Below, piece after piece: positions 25,558 through 35,000 of a stretch of DNA of 64,000 nt. The notes below the pieces were generated by a model. The model was not told the origin of the DNA and made no database searches. It saw only the letters and a program-made list of their open reading frames with translations. Origin of the DNA: Pinibacter soli. GTDB taxonomy: Bacteria; Bacteroidota; Bacteroidia; Chitinophagales; Chitinophagaceae. The DNA is taken from the NCBI RefSeq assembly GCF_029961145.1, contig NZ_JASBRG010000001.1, positions 62,001 to 126,000 of the forward strand. The letters run 5' to 3'. Made by a program: the position numbers and the translations under genes. Each line of letters begins with the position of its first letter. Within the stretch, counting starts at the first letter, position 1.

Positions 25558-27054
25558 TTATATGTTGCTTTTTTCCGGTGTTGGTGTGTCATAGTCAATT
25601 AATTTGTAAATAATAACCAGCAATGGGTAATAGAAATATGAATAGGGATAGCCACCGTTGGTTATCTGGGAAATTTCACCCACCAATAAAATAAATAAAA
25701 AAACGGTTATTGCAATATATGCGTTCTTAATTTCCGGCCTTTTTGCCTTATAAAAACCTTCAAGTCCGGCTTTAAGCACTATAAAATAGAAAAGCATGTG
25801 AATGGCATACCCCAGCCATCCCTGTTCTGCCAATATTTTCATGTATCCGCTGTCGGGTGGATAATTGGCCAGAAAGTGACCTGGATTGTAATTCAGTCCT
25901 TCAGCACCCGTCGTGTTAATACCGCCTCCCAGAGGATGCGCACGAATGTAAGGCTGAACGTTGTGCCTGTTAACATCGCGAATAGTTGCGGATGCATCAT
26001 TACTCCCTTCCAGGGTGGATTTCATCCGGAATACAACAGGATTGTTTTGAAACGGACCAAACAATAATGCTGCGGTGACAAATACGAAAGCTACAATCAG
26101 TGCAGCCGTTCTTTTTTCGTTTATGGTAAATATTCCGTACCCTGCAATGCCTGCCGCGATCATGAGGTTGGCCGTACGCGTACCCGAATAGCTGGATGAA
26201 AGCAGAATAAGAATGCCGGCGATAATGAGCAACATGCGATTTCTCTTGTGGTTGCTTCTGATTCCCAATATCAAGGTGAAGACACCTGTCGACGACATAC
26301 AGACCCCAAATCCCGCGGGATCACTAAGTATGGAGAACTTACGCATGAACCCGGTTTGAAAAAATAAATTCACCCTTTGCTCATCTGAGTAGATCCATCT
26401 TTCTTCAAATTCAAAGAAACCGAACCATTGCTGCTTGATTCCCCACAGCGCGATCATCAATGAGATACACACCCAAACGGTAAGAAAGTCGAATATCTTT
26501 TTTTCCGAATCGAGGAGTAAATAAGTAATGTAATAAAACATGAGGAAGCTAAGCTGCTTGCGGAAAAAAAGCGACCAGCCAAACAAGCTTTGTGTTTCCG
26601 GATTAAATGCTTCAATGAGGAAAAATGAAAACTGAAGGATCATGATAACTGAGATAGGATTTCTCCAAAACTCACTTACATTGATGCGTTCCCGATATTG
26701 CTTGGACAATACTCCAAAGAACACGACATAAGAAAGCACCTCAATCAACAATCCAAGCGGTAATGAAACGTGCACCAGCCGGTCCGGCAGGTATATAAAG
26801 GTGGAAATAAGAATAACCATGTAGTAGCCCCACATTGGTTTCTTAAGGCAAAGTATCACAATAAAAACGCCCACTGCACAAAAGCAAACGATAACGGCGG
26901 TTGTAGCTTCGCCTATTGTAGTAGCGTATGCGAGTGCAACACCTACGACGGCCATGATCAGCCAGCCCAGAGGTGAATCCATTTTTTTAGCTACGATCTG
27001 GTCACGCAGCCACGAAATAACAGAGTCTGTATATAGTTTCAGTTGGTCGAACAT
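25558..27054 (-). CDS. O-antigen ligase family membrane protein
   Basis: This 498-residue polytopic membrane protein of the O-antigen ligase/polymerase (Wzy_C-like) type joins glycan chains to an acceptor at the periplasmic face. The start is the ATG at 27054 (MFDQLKLYTDSVISW); a longer frame upstream would overlap a separate small gene. More than ten helices are visible. The large periplasmic loop contains ATIRDVNRHNVQPYIRAHPL and GGGINTTGAEGLNYNPGHF followed by PPDSGYMKILAEQGWLG, the usual position of functional Arg/His residues in this family. It is central in the glycan cluster. Confidence 0.88.
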   Translation of the reverse strand: MFDQLKLYTDSVISWLRDQIVAKKMDSPLGWLIMAVVGVALAYATTIGEATTAVIVCFCAVGVFIVILCLKKPMWGYYMVILISTFIYLPDRLVHVSLPLGLLIEVLSYVVFFGVLSKQYRERINVSEFWRNPISVIMILQFSFFLIEAFNPETQSLFGWSLFFRKQLSFLMFYYITYLLLDSEKKIFDFLTVWVCISLMIALWGIKQQWFGFFEFEERWIYSDEQRVNLFFQTGFMRKFSILSDPAGFGVCMSSTGVFTLILGIRSNHKRNRMLLIIAGILILLSSSYSGTRTANLMIAAGIAGYGIFTINEKRTAALIVAFVFVTAALLFGPFQNNPVVFRMKSTLEGSNDASATIRDVNRHNVQPYIRAHPLGGGINTTGAEGLNYNPGHFLANYPPDSGYMKILAEQGWLGYAIHMLFYFIVLKAGLEGFYKAKRPEIKNAYIAITVFLFILLVGEISQITNGGYPYSYFYYPLLVIIYKLIDYDTPTPEKSNI

Positions 27055-27065
27055 TCGGTTGTTTT

Positions 27066-27170
27066 TCAGAAAAATAAAAAGTGTGCATACATGTACACGA
27101 TGTAACCTCCCACAAATAGAAGCGAGATGATACGTAGTACTTTGGTTTCCGTTTTTTGTTCTTCTGACAT
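27066..27170 (-). CDS. 34-residue single-helix membrane peptide
   Basis: A short frame starts at the ATG at 27170 and stops with TGA at 27066. The product begins MSEEQKTETKVLRIIS and continues with one hydrophobic helix (LLFVGGYIVYMYAHFLFF). It sits 11 bases before the O-antigen ligase start and 57 bases after the glycosyltransferase stop, in line with the operon. The charged head plus single helix and the position support a real gene, but no homologue is known to me. Confidence 0.5.
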   Translation of the reverse strand: MSEEQKTETKVLRIISLLFVGGYIVYMYAHFLFF

Positions 27171-27184
27171 TTTTTAAGTAATGA

Positions 27185-27262
27185 GTTTTGCGTTCTGGGT
27201 TTTGAGTGAATGGCGCGTATTCCCGACTCACAATTCAAAACCCAATTCCTGATTCATAATTC
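27185..27262. repeat. Word inverted repeat at the end of the glycosyltransferase gene
   Basis: The left arm (27185-27210, tgcgttctgggttttgagtg) pairs imperfectly with the right arm (27229-27250, tcacaattcaaaacccaatt). It is followed by attcctgattcataattcctaatt words. The right side lies inside the glycosyltransferase gene and encodes its last residues (GIMNQELGFEL). Confidence 0.55.
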
Positions 27263-28469
27263 CTAATTGATAAAATGCATCTCCCATCAATCCAATACTA
27301 TTTTCCCACGTATGGGTTTTGGCAAACTCACGACGCCTGTTTTGTTGGTCTAAGCTATTGAATTGTTCCGGGTGTTGCAAGATATTGTTTACGTGTGCCG
27401 CATAATCTTCTTTGGTTTTACACAAAAAGGTATAAGGGGCAAACATTTCCATAGCTTTTGTAGCGGTTGCTACCACAGGTTTGCCCGTGGCCAGGTATTC
27501 GTCTACTTTTCTTGGATAATTACCTGCAGTTACTTCATTAAACATTTGCGGATTTATGCAAATGTCGAAATGTGCAATGTATGCCGGTAATGTTGCAGGA
27601 TTTCTTCTTCCTAAGAAATGTACGTTCTCCAACTTATTCAACTCGCTTTTTTGGAAAAAATCGTCAACCGGCCCCACAAGCACTATCTGGTGCTGGAGAT
27701 TGTTCTTTGCCAGGTGGATCAATACTTTTTCATCGAGCCTTACTTCGCTGATGAATCCAACATAGCCGATGATCGGTTTTTTGATCGGTTTTAAATCATC
27801 CGGCATTGGCAGGTTTTGTACAAGGAAAGGTGTAAGATCGCAACCCTGCCCTATATCGAAGCTGTTTTTATTGAATTGCCTCGAATAGTCTGCGAGATAA
27901 GATGAATTAGCCACTACAAGATCTGCCTTTTTCATTACGCCTCTTTCCAGTCTTGCGCCATGTCTTTTAAAGAAATCCACTGCCAGCATATAATCTCTTA
28001 TGTAGAAAATATATTCTTTGCAATCGAGCATTTCTTTTAAATAAAACCCCCGGGTAAAATCATTGTCGTTGATGAGCAAAACATTTTTAAAATTCAATCG
28101 CTGAACGGCTTTTTTAATTTCATCAGCAATTCTTTTATTGTTCATTTTATTCAACGCATCATGCACGGTTGCCACCGGCACCCAATTGATCGATTCTACT
28201 ATTGTTCTTGGATTGTGTACCCAAATGTTTTTGTTTACTTCTGTCAATTCGCCTTCGCCGTTTTGAATGCTGGCAAGTCTGGCAAACACTTTGGGATCGT
28301 TTTTATCGCGCAGGCGTGACCTGCGGTCGAGCGCACGGTTCACAAAAAGAACCCTGTTCCTTTTTGCCAGCTCGAGCGCCATATCTTTAAAGTTGCTTCC
28401 AATTTCTGTATCCCATGGCTGGAAGCTGAACATAACAATATCTCTATCGTGTATAAACTTATGCTCCAT
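27228..28469 (-). CDS. Glycosyltransferase (GT-B, family 4-like)
   Basis: The predicted cytoplasmic glycosyltransferase has 413 residues from the ATG at 28469 (MEHKFIHDRDIVMFSFQPWD). A TTG three codons upstream is less likely. GT-B features are the C-terminal IGYVGFISEVRLDEKVLIHL start of the nucleotide-sugar domain, the VGPVDDF strand, and NPQMFNEVTAGNYPRKVDEYLATGKPVVAT, which holds the acidic donor-binding region. The last dozen residues are encoded by a repeat arm and are probably not functional. It lies between the acyltransferase and ligase genes. Confidence 0.9.
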   Translation of the reverse strand: MEHKFIHDRDIVMFSFQPWDTEIGSNFKDMALELAKRNRVLFVNRALDRRSRLRDKNDPKVFARLASIQNGEGELTEVNKNIWVHNPRTIVESINWVPVATVHDALNKMNNKRIADEIKKAVQRLNFKNVLLINDNDFTRGFYLKEMLDCKEYIFYIRDYMLAVDFFKRHGARLERGVMKKADLVVANSSYLADYSRQFNKNSFDIGQGCDLTPFLVQNLPMPDDLKPIKKPIIGYVGFISEVRLDEKVLIHLAKNNLQHQIVLVGPVDDFFQKSELNKLENVHFLGRRNPATLPAYIAHFDICINPQMFNEVTAGNYPRKVDEYLATGKPVVATATKAMEMFAPYTFLCKTKEDYAAHVNNILQHPEQFNSLDQQNRRREFAKTHTWENSIGLMGDAFYQLGIMNQELGFEL

Positions 28470-28499
28470 AAGGTTCAATTGTTGCTAGGCGGTGCGTGA

Positions 28500-29666
28500 T
28501 TAATTATGTTCCACAGTTTCATACACTGTTTTAGTGGCCAGCAATTTTTTTTTGAATTTTTCATTGGTATAATTTATTTCATCCACAGGCTTCTTCAAAC
28601 TGAACAGCCACCATGCACCCGCTTTCGATAGAATATTATAAATAATTATCGGAAGAATAATGCCCATTAAAATACCCGCGCCTAATAACAGAGGTACACT
28701 GGTTACGTTAAACACGTGTGTCAGCAGTGTTCTTGTAGCCGCAAGCACGATAAGGTGCATTACATAAATGAACAAAGAATGATAACCAACAACACGCAAA
28801 AATTTCAAGACACCTGTTTTCTCCAGCAAAAAACTTATCTGCACAACAAAACAGCAACCCGTTAATGCAACAACAAGGAAGAACAAAGGCATATAGTGCT
28901 CTATGTAATAATCCTGGTTGTGTCTTATATTGATCTTCGTGAAAAAGTAGTGCGTGATAAGAAACAAAACAAATACCGGAAAAACATACTTAGCTTTTGT
29001 AAAATATTTTGCTTTGTCTTTATCTAAAACAAACTGTGAAATGTTATCGCCAATGGCAAAGAACAAGTAGTAGTGAAATACATCTGTAAAAATGAATGCG
29101 CCCGTTTTTATTGCGTGCAAATAACCACCAATACCATAGAACACAAATGCCACTGCAAGATGTTGTAAATTGGTAAGTTTTAGTTTCACTTTTATAAATG
29201 CGTAAATCACTCCTACTACAAACAAAGCATTCAGGTACCAGAATTGCTCTATTTTGCGTGGGTAAATAAGTAGATTGAGATAATCAACTATTTCCCTGTG
29301 TGCATTTACATATGGCGCAAACTCCAGTTGCAAGGTTATTTGAATGGTTCCCCAAATAAGCAACGGATAAAAAATAATTTTGAACCTGTCTGAAATATAA
29401 TTGCTCAAGCCTTTCTTGCGCAAGCTTGCCGCCACGAACAACCCGGAAACAATAAAGAACAAAGGCATGCGGAAACTAAATAGGAACACGTTCAGGTACT
29501 TAAATAAGATAAAGCCCTGAGTTCGTATATCGGCATTTGTCAGGCCATCAAAGCAGTGCCGGTAGCACACCATAATGATGCAGATGCCTCTGGCATAGTC
29601 TATCCACGGTTGTCTCTTGCTGTTTAATACAAAGTCTGCATTAAACAAATAGTTCTTAATTCCCAC
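28500..29666 (-). CDS. Acyltransferase 3 family membrane protein
   Basis: This 388-residue polytopic protein probably O-acetylates a surface glycan. The start is the GTG at 29666, since no ATG lies near the conserved N-terminus. Family landmarks are PWIDYARGICIIMVCYRH (the conserved R and H near the first helix), FRMPLFFIVSGLFVAASLRKK and FWYLNALFVVG. About ten helices are visible. It lies 79 bases after the Wzz-like gene in the glycan cluster. Confidence 0.9.
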   Translation of the reverse strand: MGIKNYLFNADFVLNSKRQPWIDYARGICIIMVCYRHCFDGLTNADIRTQGFILFKYLNVFLFSFRMPLFFIVSGLFVAASLRKKGLSNYISDRFKIIFYPLLIWGTIQITLQLEFAPYVNAHREIVDYLNLLIYPRKIEQFWYLNALFVVGVIYAFIKVKLKLTNLQHLAVAFVFYGIGGYLHAIKTGAFIFTDVFHYYLFFAIGDNISQFVLDKDKAKYFTKAKYVFPVFVLFLITHYFFTKINIRHNQDYYIEHYMPLFFLVVALTGCCFVVQISFLLEKTGVLKFLRVVGYHSLFIYVMHLIVLAATRTLLTHVFNVTSVPLLLGAGILMGIILPIIIYNILSKAGAWWLFSLKKPVDEINYTNEKFKKKLLATKTVYETVEHN

Positions 29667-29745
29667 AGTATTCGGTTTACTTACGGCAGCGAACTGCCTT
29701 CACATTTGAACCAATAAATTTCGGATCCAGGTGGTTTGTCAAATA

Positions 29746-31944
29746 CTAAAGCTCGATATTGTCTTTTTCGATGTTGTTCAATACACTTCCCATTACCTTG
29801 TTGTCAATGGTTTTCAGGAACTGTAAAGATTCTTTGTCCAATTGGTTCAGCGTATTATCTGCGGAGAATACAACTACTATGCCTTCCACATATCTTGACA
29901 ACTCGCGGCTGTCTGAGTGCATGTTTAAACCGGCGCCTTCAATAAAAATGTAGTCATACTCACGCTTAATAAGCGCAAGGTGCTCAAGCAGGTTGTGCTT
30001 TGGCAATATCTCCAACGGAGAAAAATTACCTTGCTTACAGCCAATTATGTCAACACCGGGTATGGGAGTTTTGCTGGCGATGTCGTAAACGCCTTTTTCG
30101 TGTACGGATTTATCGGGATTAAAGTTTACACTCTCCAGTGTAGATTTCGGGACGAATTTTTCAGTAAGGGTATTATGCGGAAAGTTTGTGTCTATCAAAA
30201 GTAACTTCTTTTTCGCAAGACTCATGCTATAAGCCAATGCTTCTATCAAAGTTGATTTGCCGACATCGGATTTTGTGCTTGTAAAGAGAACAATTTTCTT
30301 TTCGCTGTTCTCAATTTCGTAACGAAGCTTTCTTACACTTTCAATAAAAATGTTTTCTGCAGAGTTAATGATTCTTGTTGTTTCAGGTACATTTTCAAAC
30401 TGATCTGCAACTGTTCTTGTTCTCAGGTTGATCTTGGAAGCGGTTGACAACAGTTTCAGTTTCACATTTTTATGATAGATAGAAGGTGCTCTCATCGAGT
30501 TATCAAGAAAGTCGATAATAATCACCACAAGCGACGACACAACAAACGTCGTTAACGCACACAGCAACAAGATCGTTTTCTTTTTGCCCGGCTCTGGTTT
30601 GATAGCAGGTTGACCAACAATGGTTTGTTTAAAGTTGATCTCCGGTGCCACATCTACATCCTGCGATGTTTGCATTCTTCCAAGTAATGCCTGGTATTCA
30701 GTGTTAAGGCGGTCAACTTCGTTTTGCAATTTCTGCACTTCTACTTCGTCGCCACCACCTGTATAAGCCATGCCTTTGTAAAGGTTGATCTTATCGTTGA
30801 TCGATTTTGACGTTTGAGACAGAGAAGTTATTTCATACTCAATATCACTCTTATCCCTCATCAATTGACTTCTAAGGCCGGAAACATCGCCTTTTCCTGC
30901 TTTAAATGTCTCAAGCTTTTGAATCTGTCTTGTATTGTTGTCGATCTGGTTCTGCAAATCTTTATAAGTTACAGCACCGGCAGTTGTCTGCTGCGCCGCC
31001 AGGTCTCTGTTCTTTTGTGTCAACGCTATAATGTCGGAATTTGCATTGGAAGCGGTAACAGTTCCTGAGCTTAATCCGGCAATCTGATCTTTCACAGAAC
31101 TAAGGCGTCCTTTCAAACTATTCAATTTACCCTCGTTGTCGTTCAACTGGGTCGTGAGGCTCTGCATCATTTCCATCGCAGCTTTTGCCCTGTCGCCCAC
31201 ATTCGGTGAACCAACCTGCTCTCTGAATTTTTGCAAAATAGTAACTGCATTGTCATACTCCTGTTTCTTCTGCTGTGTAAGCGAAGAAAGCTTAGTCATA
31301 GATTCCGTGGTACGGGTTGCATTGATCTTTGTAAAGAAGTTAAAGAACTCGCGACCAATTGAGTTTACCACATAAGCAGAAAGCTCAGGATTTTCCGATT
31401 GGAAAACGATGTTCAAATAGTCAGTTCCCTGAACGCGATCAACACTTAATTTACCGAGCAATGCATCATGATCGTATTGATACAATTTGATTAGCTCAAA
31501 TACTTTTGATTCTGAAGGTTCATAAGCAACCAGCAATTCCTGGTTATCTACCTTTTGATGCAACACTTTTTTTGCCTCTTCCAGGTTAAGGCCGGCAATT
31601 ATCGGACTTGTTTTCTCTTTTTCGGTAAGCGTTCGGAAAGGTCTTTTTTGTTCGAGATCGTGCAGCATTAATTCGTATGACAACATGCCAATCACCACCG
31701 GAGATTTGAAAGTTTCAATTACGTTTTTAAACCGTTGATCCGCTTCAGCGAAACTATATCCAACATCATCCTTGATCTTTACCTGTTGTTTCATGGTAAA
31801 GCCAGTGGAGTACTGAGCAACAGAAAGATAATACTGATCTTTAGAGAATACGAAAATGAGCCCTGCAAGGATACCTGCAATAGTACAAATGAGTATCACC
31901 CATTTTTTCTTCAGCAGAGCGTGTAACAAAAAGACTAAATCCAT
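29746..31944 (-). CDS. Wzz-type chain-length protein fused to a BY-kinase-like P-loop domain
   Basis: This 732-residue inner-membrane protein resembles polysaccharide co-polymerase/tyrosine autokinase fusions. The order is helix 1 (about 13-33), a periplasmic coiled-coil region (about 50-470), helix 2 (about 475-500) after a Pro-containing KPEPGKKK, and a cytoplasmic P-loop domain. The Walker A region is STKSDVGKST at 556-565 and the Walker A-prime region is LLLIDTN. The usual GEGKS core is altered to DVGKS and there is no C-terminal tyrosine cluster (end NNIEKDNIEL), so kinase activity is doubtful. It is the first gene of the glycan cluster. Confidence 0.87.
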   Translation of the reverse strand: MDLVFLLHALLKKKWVILICTIAGILAGLIFVFSKDQYYLSVAQYSTGFTMKQQVKIKDDVGYSFAEADQRFKNVIETFKSPVVIGMLSYELMLHDLEQKRPFRTLTEKEKTSPIIAGLNLEEAKKVLHQKVDNQELLVAYEPSESKVFELIKLYQYDHDALLGKLSVDRVQGTDYLNIVFQSENPELSAYVVNSIGREFFNFFTKINATRTTESMTKLSSLTQQKKQEYDNAVTILQKFREQVGSPNVGDRAKAAMEMMQSLTTQLNDNEGKLNSLKGRLSSVKDQIAGLSSGTVTASNANSDIIALTQKNRDLAAQQTTAGAVTYKDLQNQIDNNTRQIQKLETFKAGKGDVSGLRSQLMRDKSDIEYEITSLSQTSKSINDKINLYKGMAYTGGGDEVEVQKLQNEVDRLNTEYQALLGRMQTSQDVDVAPEINFKQTIVGQPAIKPEPGKKKTILLLCALTTFVVSSLVVIIIDFLDNSMRAPSIYHKNVKLKLLSTASKINLRTRTVADQFENVPETTRIINSAENIFIESVRKLRYEIENSEKKIVLFTSTKSDVGKSTLIEALAYSMSLAKKKLLLIDTNFPHNTLTEKFVPKSTLESVNFNPDKSVHEKGVYDIASKTPIPGVDIIGCKQGNFSPLEILPKHNLLEHLALIKREYDYIFIEGAGLNMHSDSRELSRYVEGIVVVFSADNTLNQLDKESLQFLKTIDNKVMGSVLNNIEKDNIEL

Positions 31945-31971
31945 TGGTAAGTTCTTTGTGGTTTGGTGTCG

Positions 31972-32012
31972 AAAAATAAAAAAAGAATCCGGGAATACGA
32001 AACTCCCGGATT
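31972..32012 (-). terminator. Intrinsic terminator after the giant T9SS cargo gene
   Basis: The arms 31986-31994 and 32004-32012 form a perfect nine-pair stem (AATCCGGGA) with a nine-base loop. On the minus strand it is followed by CTTTTTTTATTTTT. It starts 16 bases after the stop codon of the 2137-residue gene and separates it from the glycan cluster. Confidence 0.88.
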
Positions 32013-32027
32013 AAAGGTAAGTTAAGG

Positions 32028-35000
32028 CTACTTAATTATTTTGATCAACTTGATCATACTATTCGTTGAACCATCATTACTATGAACACGCATGAAGTAT
32101 ATGCCTTGCTGCAGATTTGCTTCTGCGGTTGATATTCTGATGGTATTCGTTCCTGAAGGTACACTGCTAAACACTTTTGCAAACATTATTTTTCCGTTAC
32201 TATCATAGATCTCTATAGCAAGTTTGTCAATTGTATTTGCAGATTGAACCATAAGATTCACATAGTCACTGAATGGATTTGGATAAGCCTTCAGCTCTGC
32301 AGGAGTTCGTACGACTGAATCTCTTCTTGCTGCGCTATCTGCTGCAGTTCCGGTGTTAATTCTTATCGCCTGGCTGGCCACAGGAATATCAGTTGCAGTA
32401 CCACCGGCAACATAAGTGTATGCCTGCAGTACAATCGCATTCAGCATACCACTAGATGCGTCTGATGTGGTAGAAATATTAGCCGTAATTTCTCCGTTTA
32501 CGTTTGGTATTACACCATCAATGTACACTGCTTTTGTTGTATTGTACAAACCGCTCAAATAAACAGTGCGATTGCCAATTGAATAAGTAGTGTTATAAGA
32601 TGGCGCCCAGTTATTATTACTTCCGGCGAATCCTACGCGATAGCGCTTGCTTTGATCAAGGTTACTGAATTTAACAGTTGCAGTTGTACCAGCTCCAACA
32701 ATATAATTGGATAACAGTACGCTATCCGGGAACACACCACTGTTATTTCCTGTACTTGATCCAATATTACCGGAACCACCAGTAAAGTTATTTACGATGG
32801 TCATTGTAGACCCTGTTACATTACCTTTTGCATCTTTTAATGCAAATGCATCTCCTGTAGCAGGTACTTTACCAGTGTTGTTCCATGGATAACCACCAGG
32901 ACCAGCGTCTTTCATATTCACATAAATCACATTGTTGAAGGTTATCGTACTTGCAATGTTGCTGTACGCAGAGAAAACACTGGTACTCATCTTCGATCGT
33001 ACTTTATAGTAATACCTTGTATTAGGAGAAACGGTTGCATCTGTATAAGTACCCGTGTTGTTTGCTGCCAATGTAGTTATCAGCGTATATGCGCCACCGA
33101 AAGACGTTGCTCTGTATACTTCAACACCTGTCTCACCGTCTGCACGATCGCTAAATGTAAGCTTGATCTTGTTTGTGTCTATTGGCTCAACTATCAGGTT
33201 AGTTGGGCTGAGATTTACTCCGGCAGCATATTCCTGAATGATCATTGCACTGATATTTGCAGAATTACTGCTAGCTGTTTTCTGTATATTGATAGAAACG
33301 CTACCGTCTGCTGCGGGTGTAAGGCCATTCAATCTTGCCAGTGTGTTAGCATTATAAGCTCCATTGAATGTCGCGCTTTTTGAACCCGAGCTTACAACTG
33401 CAGTGAAATCGTTTCCTTGGTTTACAGCAGAAACAAATCCTACAGAATACCTCTTAGTCGGATCCAATCCCGTCAGTTTTAATGTACGAGGCGTACCACT
33501 TGTTTGATTAGAGTAGATGCCGCTGCACATTACTGTGTCCGGCACCACGCCCGCATCATTACCTGTTTTAAAACCTCCGGCAAAACCAGGGCCTGCCGCC
33601 CAATAGCCATCGAACTGAGTTACCAGTTGTACACCCCAACTCACAGCTGCACCACCGTCATCTGTCATTGCTGCCGTTTGCGTTCCTACCAGTGGGAATC
33701 CGCTTGATAAATTGTTCCATGGTTTTGGCAAGGTGAAGCCATCGCCGCCAAATTTCACAAGCGCAGTTTTTACAGTGTTATCGCTTACAAGAATATTAAA
33801 GGTCTTTTTCGAAACCAAGCCTTTATTATCTACTACATTGATAGTTACAGTGTAGAATCCTACATTGTCAATGCCCGGATTGGCTGTAATAGTGTAGTTT
33901 GTAGGGCCGCCCGTTAATGCAACGAATGAAGTTGGTAAGTCTGGGCTTGTTGCGCTCAACGTTGACAAATCACTCGGATCATCGCTTGCTGTAAAGTTTA
34001 CAGAAGCTGAACTACCCGCCTTAACATACAGGTTGGTAATTGCTCCAATGATCGGTGGATTATTTCCTGTTACCAGCGTAGTTGTATCTGATGACGGAGA
34101 ATTACCAACGCTATTCGATGCTACAACATAATAATAGTATGTTGCGCTAGCTGTAGCAGTAGCATCTATATAGCTTGTATCATTCGGATTTGTTGCACCA
34201 GGATTCAATTGAGTGTAAGGTCCCGCGCTGTTTGATGAGCGATATACATTATAGCTTGTTTCGTTATAAGCGATATCTTTCCATGTCACTTTAGCACCGG
34301 TACCTGGAATAAATGTAGAGGCAATGCCTTGTGCTTTTACAGGCGCAGTTCCATCGTTATAAATCTGTTCTATTTCAAACGCATTGATGTATGCATTTTG
34401 TGTTCCTGCAGCCGCTCCTTTGTACCACTGGATATTTACATTTCCTTGCCCATCCGGCGTAATGCCACCGAGATATGCAGTCATTGTTGTATTGTTCTTA
34501 TCTAGCACAGAATCTGCTTTGCTGCCTATTTTGAATACTGTTCTTGAAGATGCATTTTCAGAACCGTTGACTGTTGCAGACAACAATCTGAAATTGTAAG
34601 TCAATGCCGGATTCAGGTTCGAGATCCGAATGTTTCCAATATCAGTGGCGCTTGACAAGTAGAAACAGTCTTGCAATACAGCATCAGGATAAACACCACT
34701 ATTATTGCCTGTTGATGTACCATATGAATACAGTGAAATGTTGTTAGGCGCAGAAATCGCAACACCTACCGGAGTTGTCTGACCCGTAGCATTTAGCAGA
34801 TTATTTGCCACGCCGCCGATATTGTTCCATGGTGCTGATGCAGGGTGGTTGTAATTAATCTTCACATACCATTTGGTATTTGGTGATTTATCGTTTACTG
34901 TAATCGTAAAGGACACCGGTGTTTTTCCACCAACACCATCATTAGCTGTTGCTGATATATTGTACACACCTGCCGCTGCATAACCAGGCGCCACAGCGAT

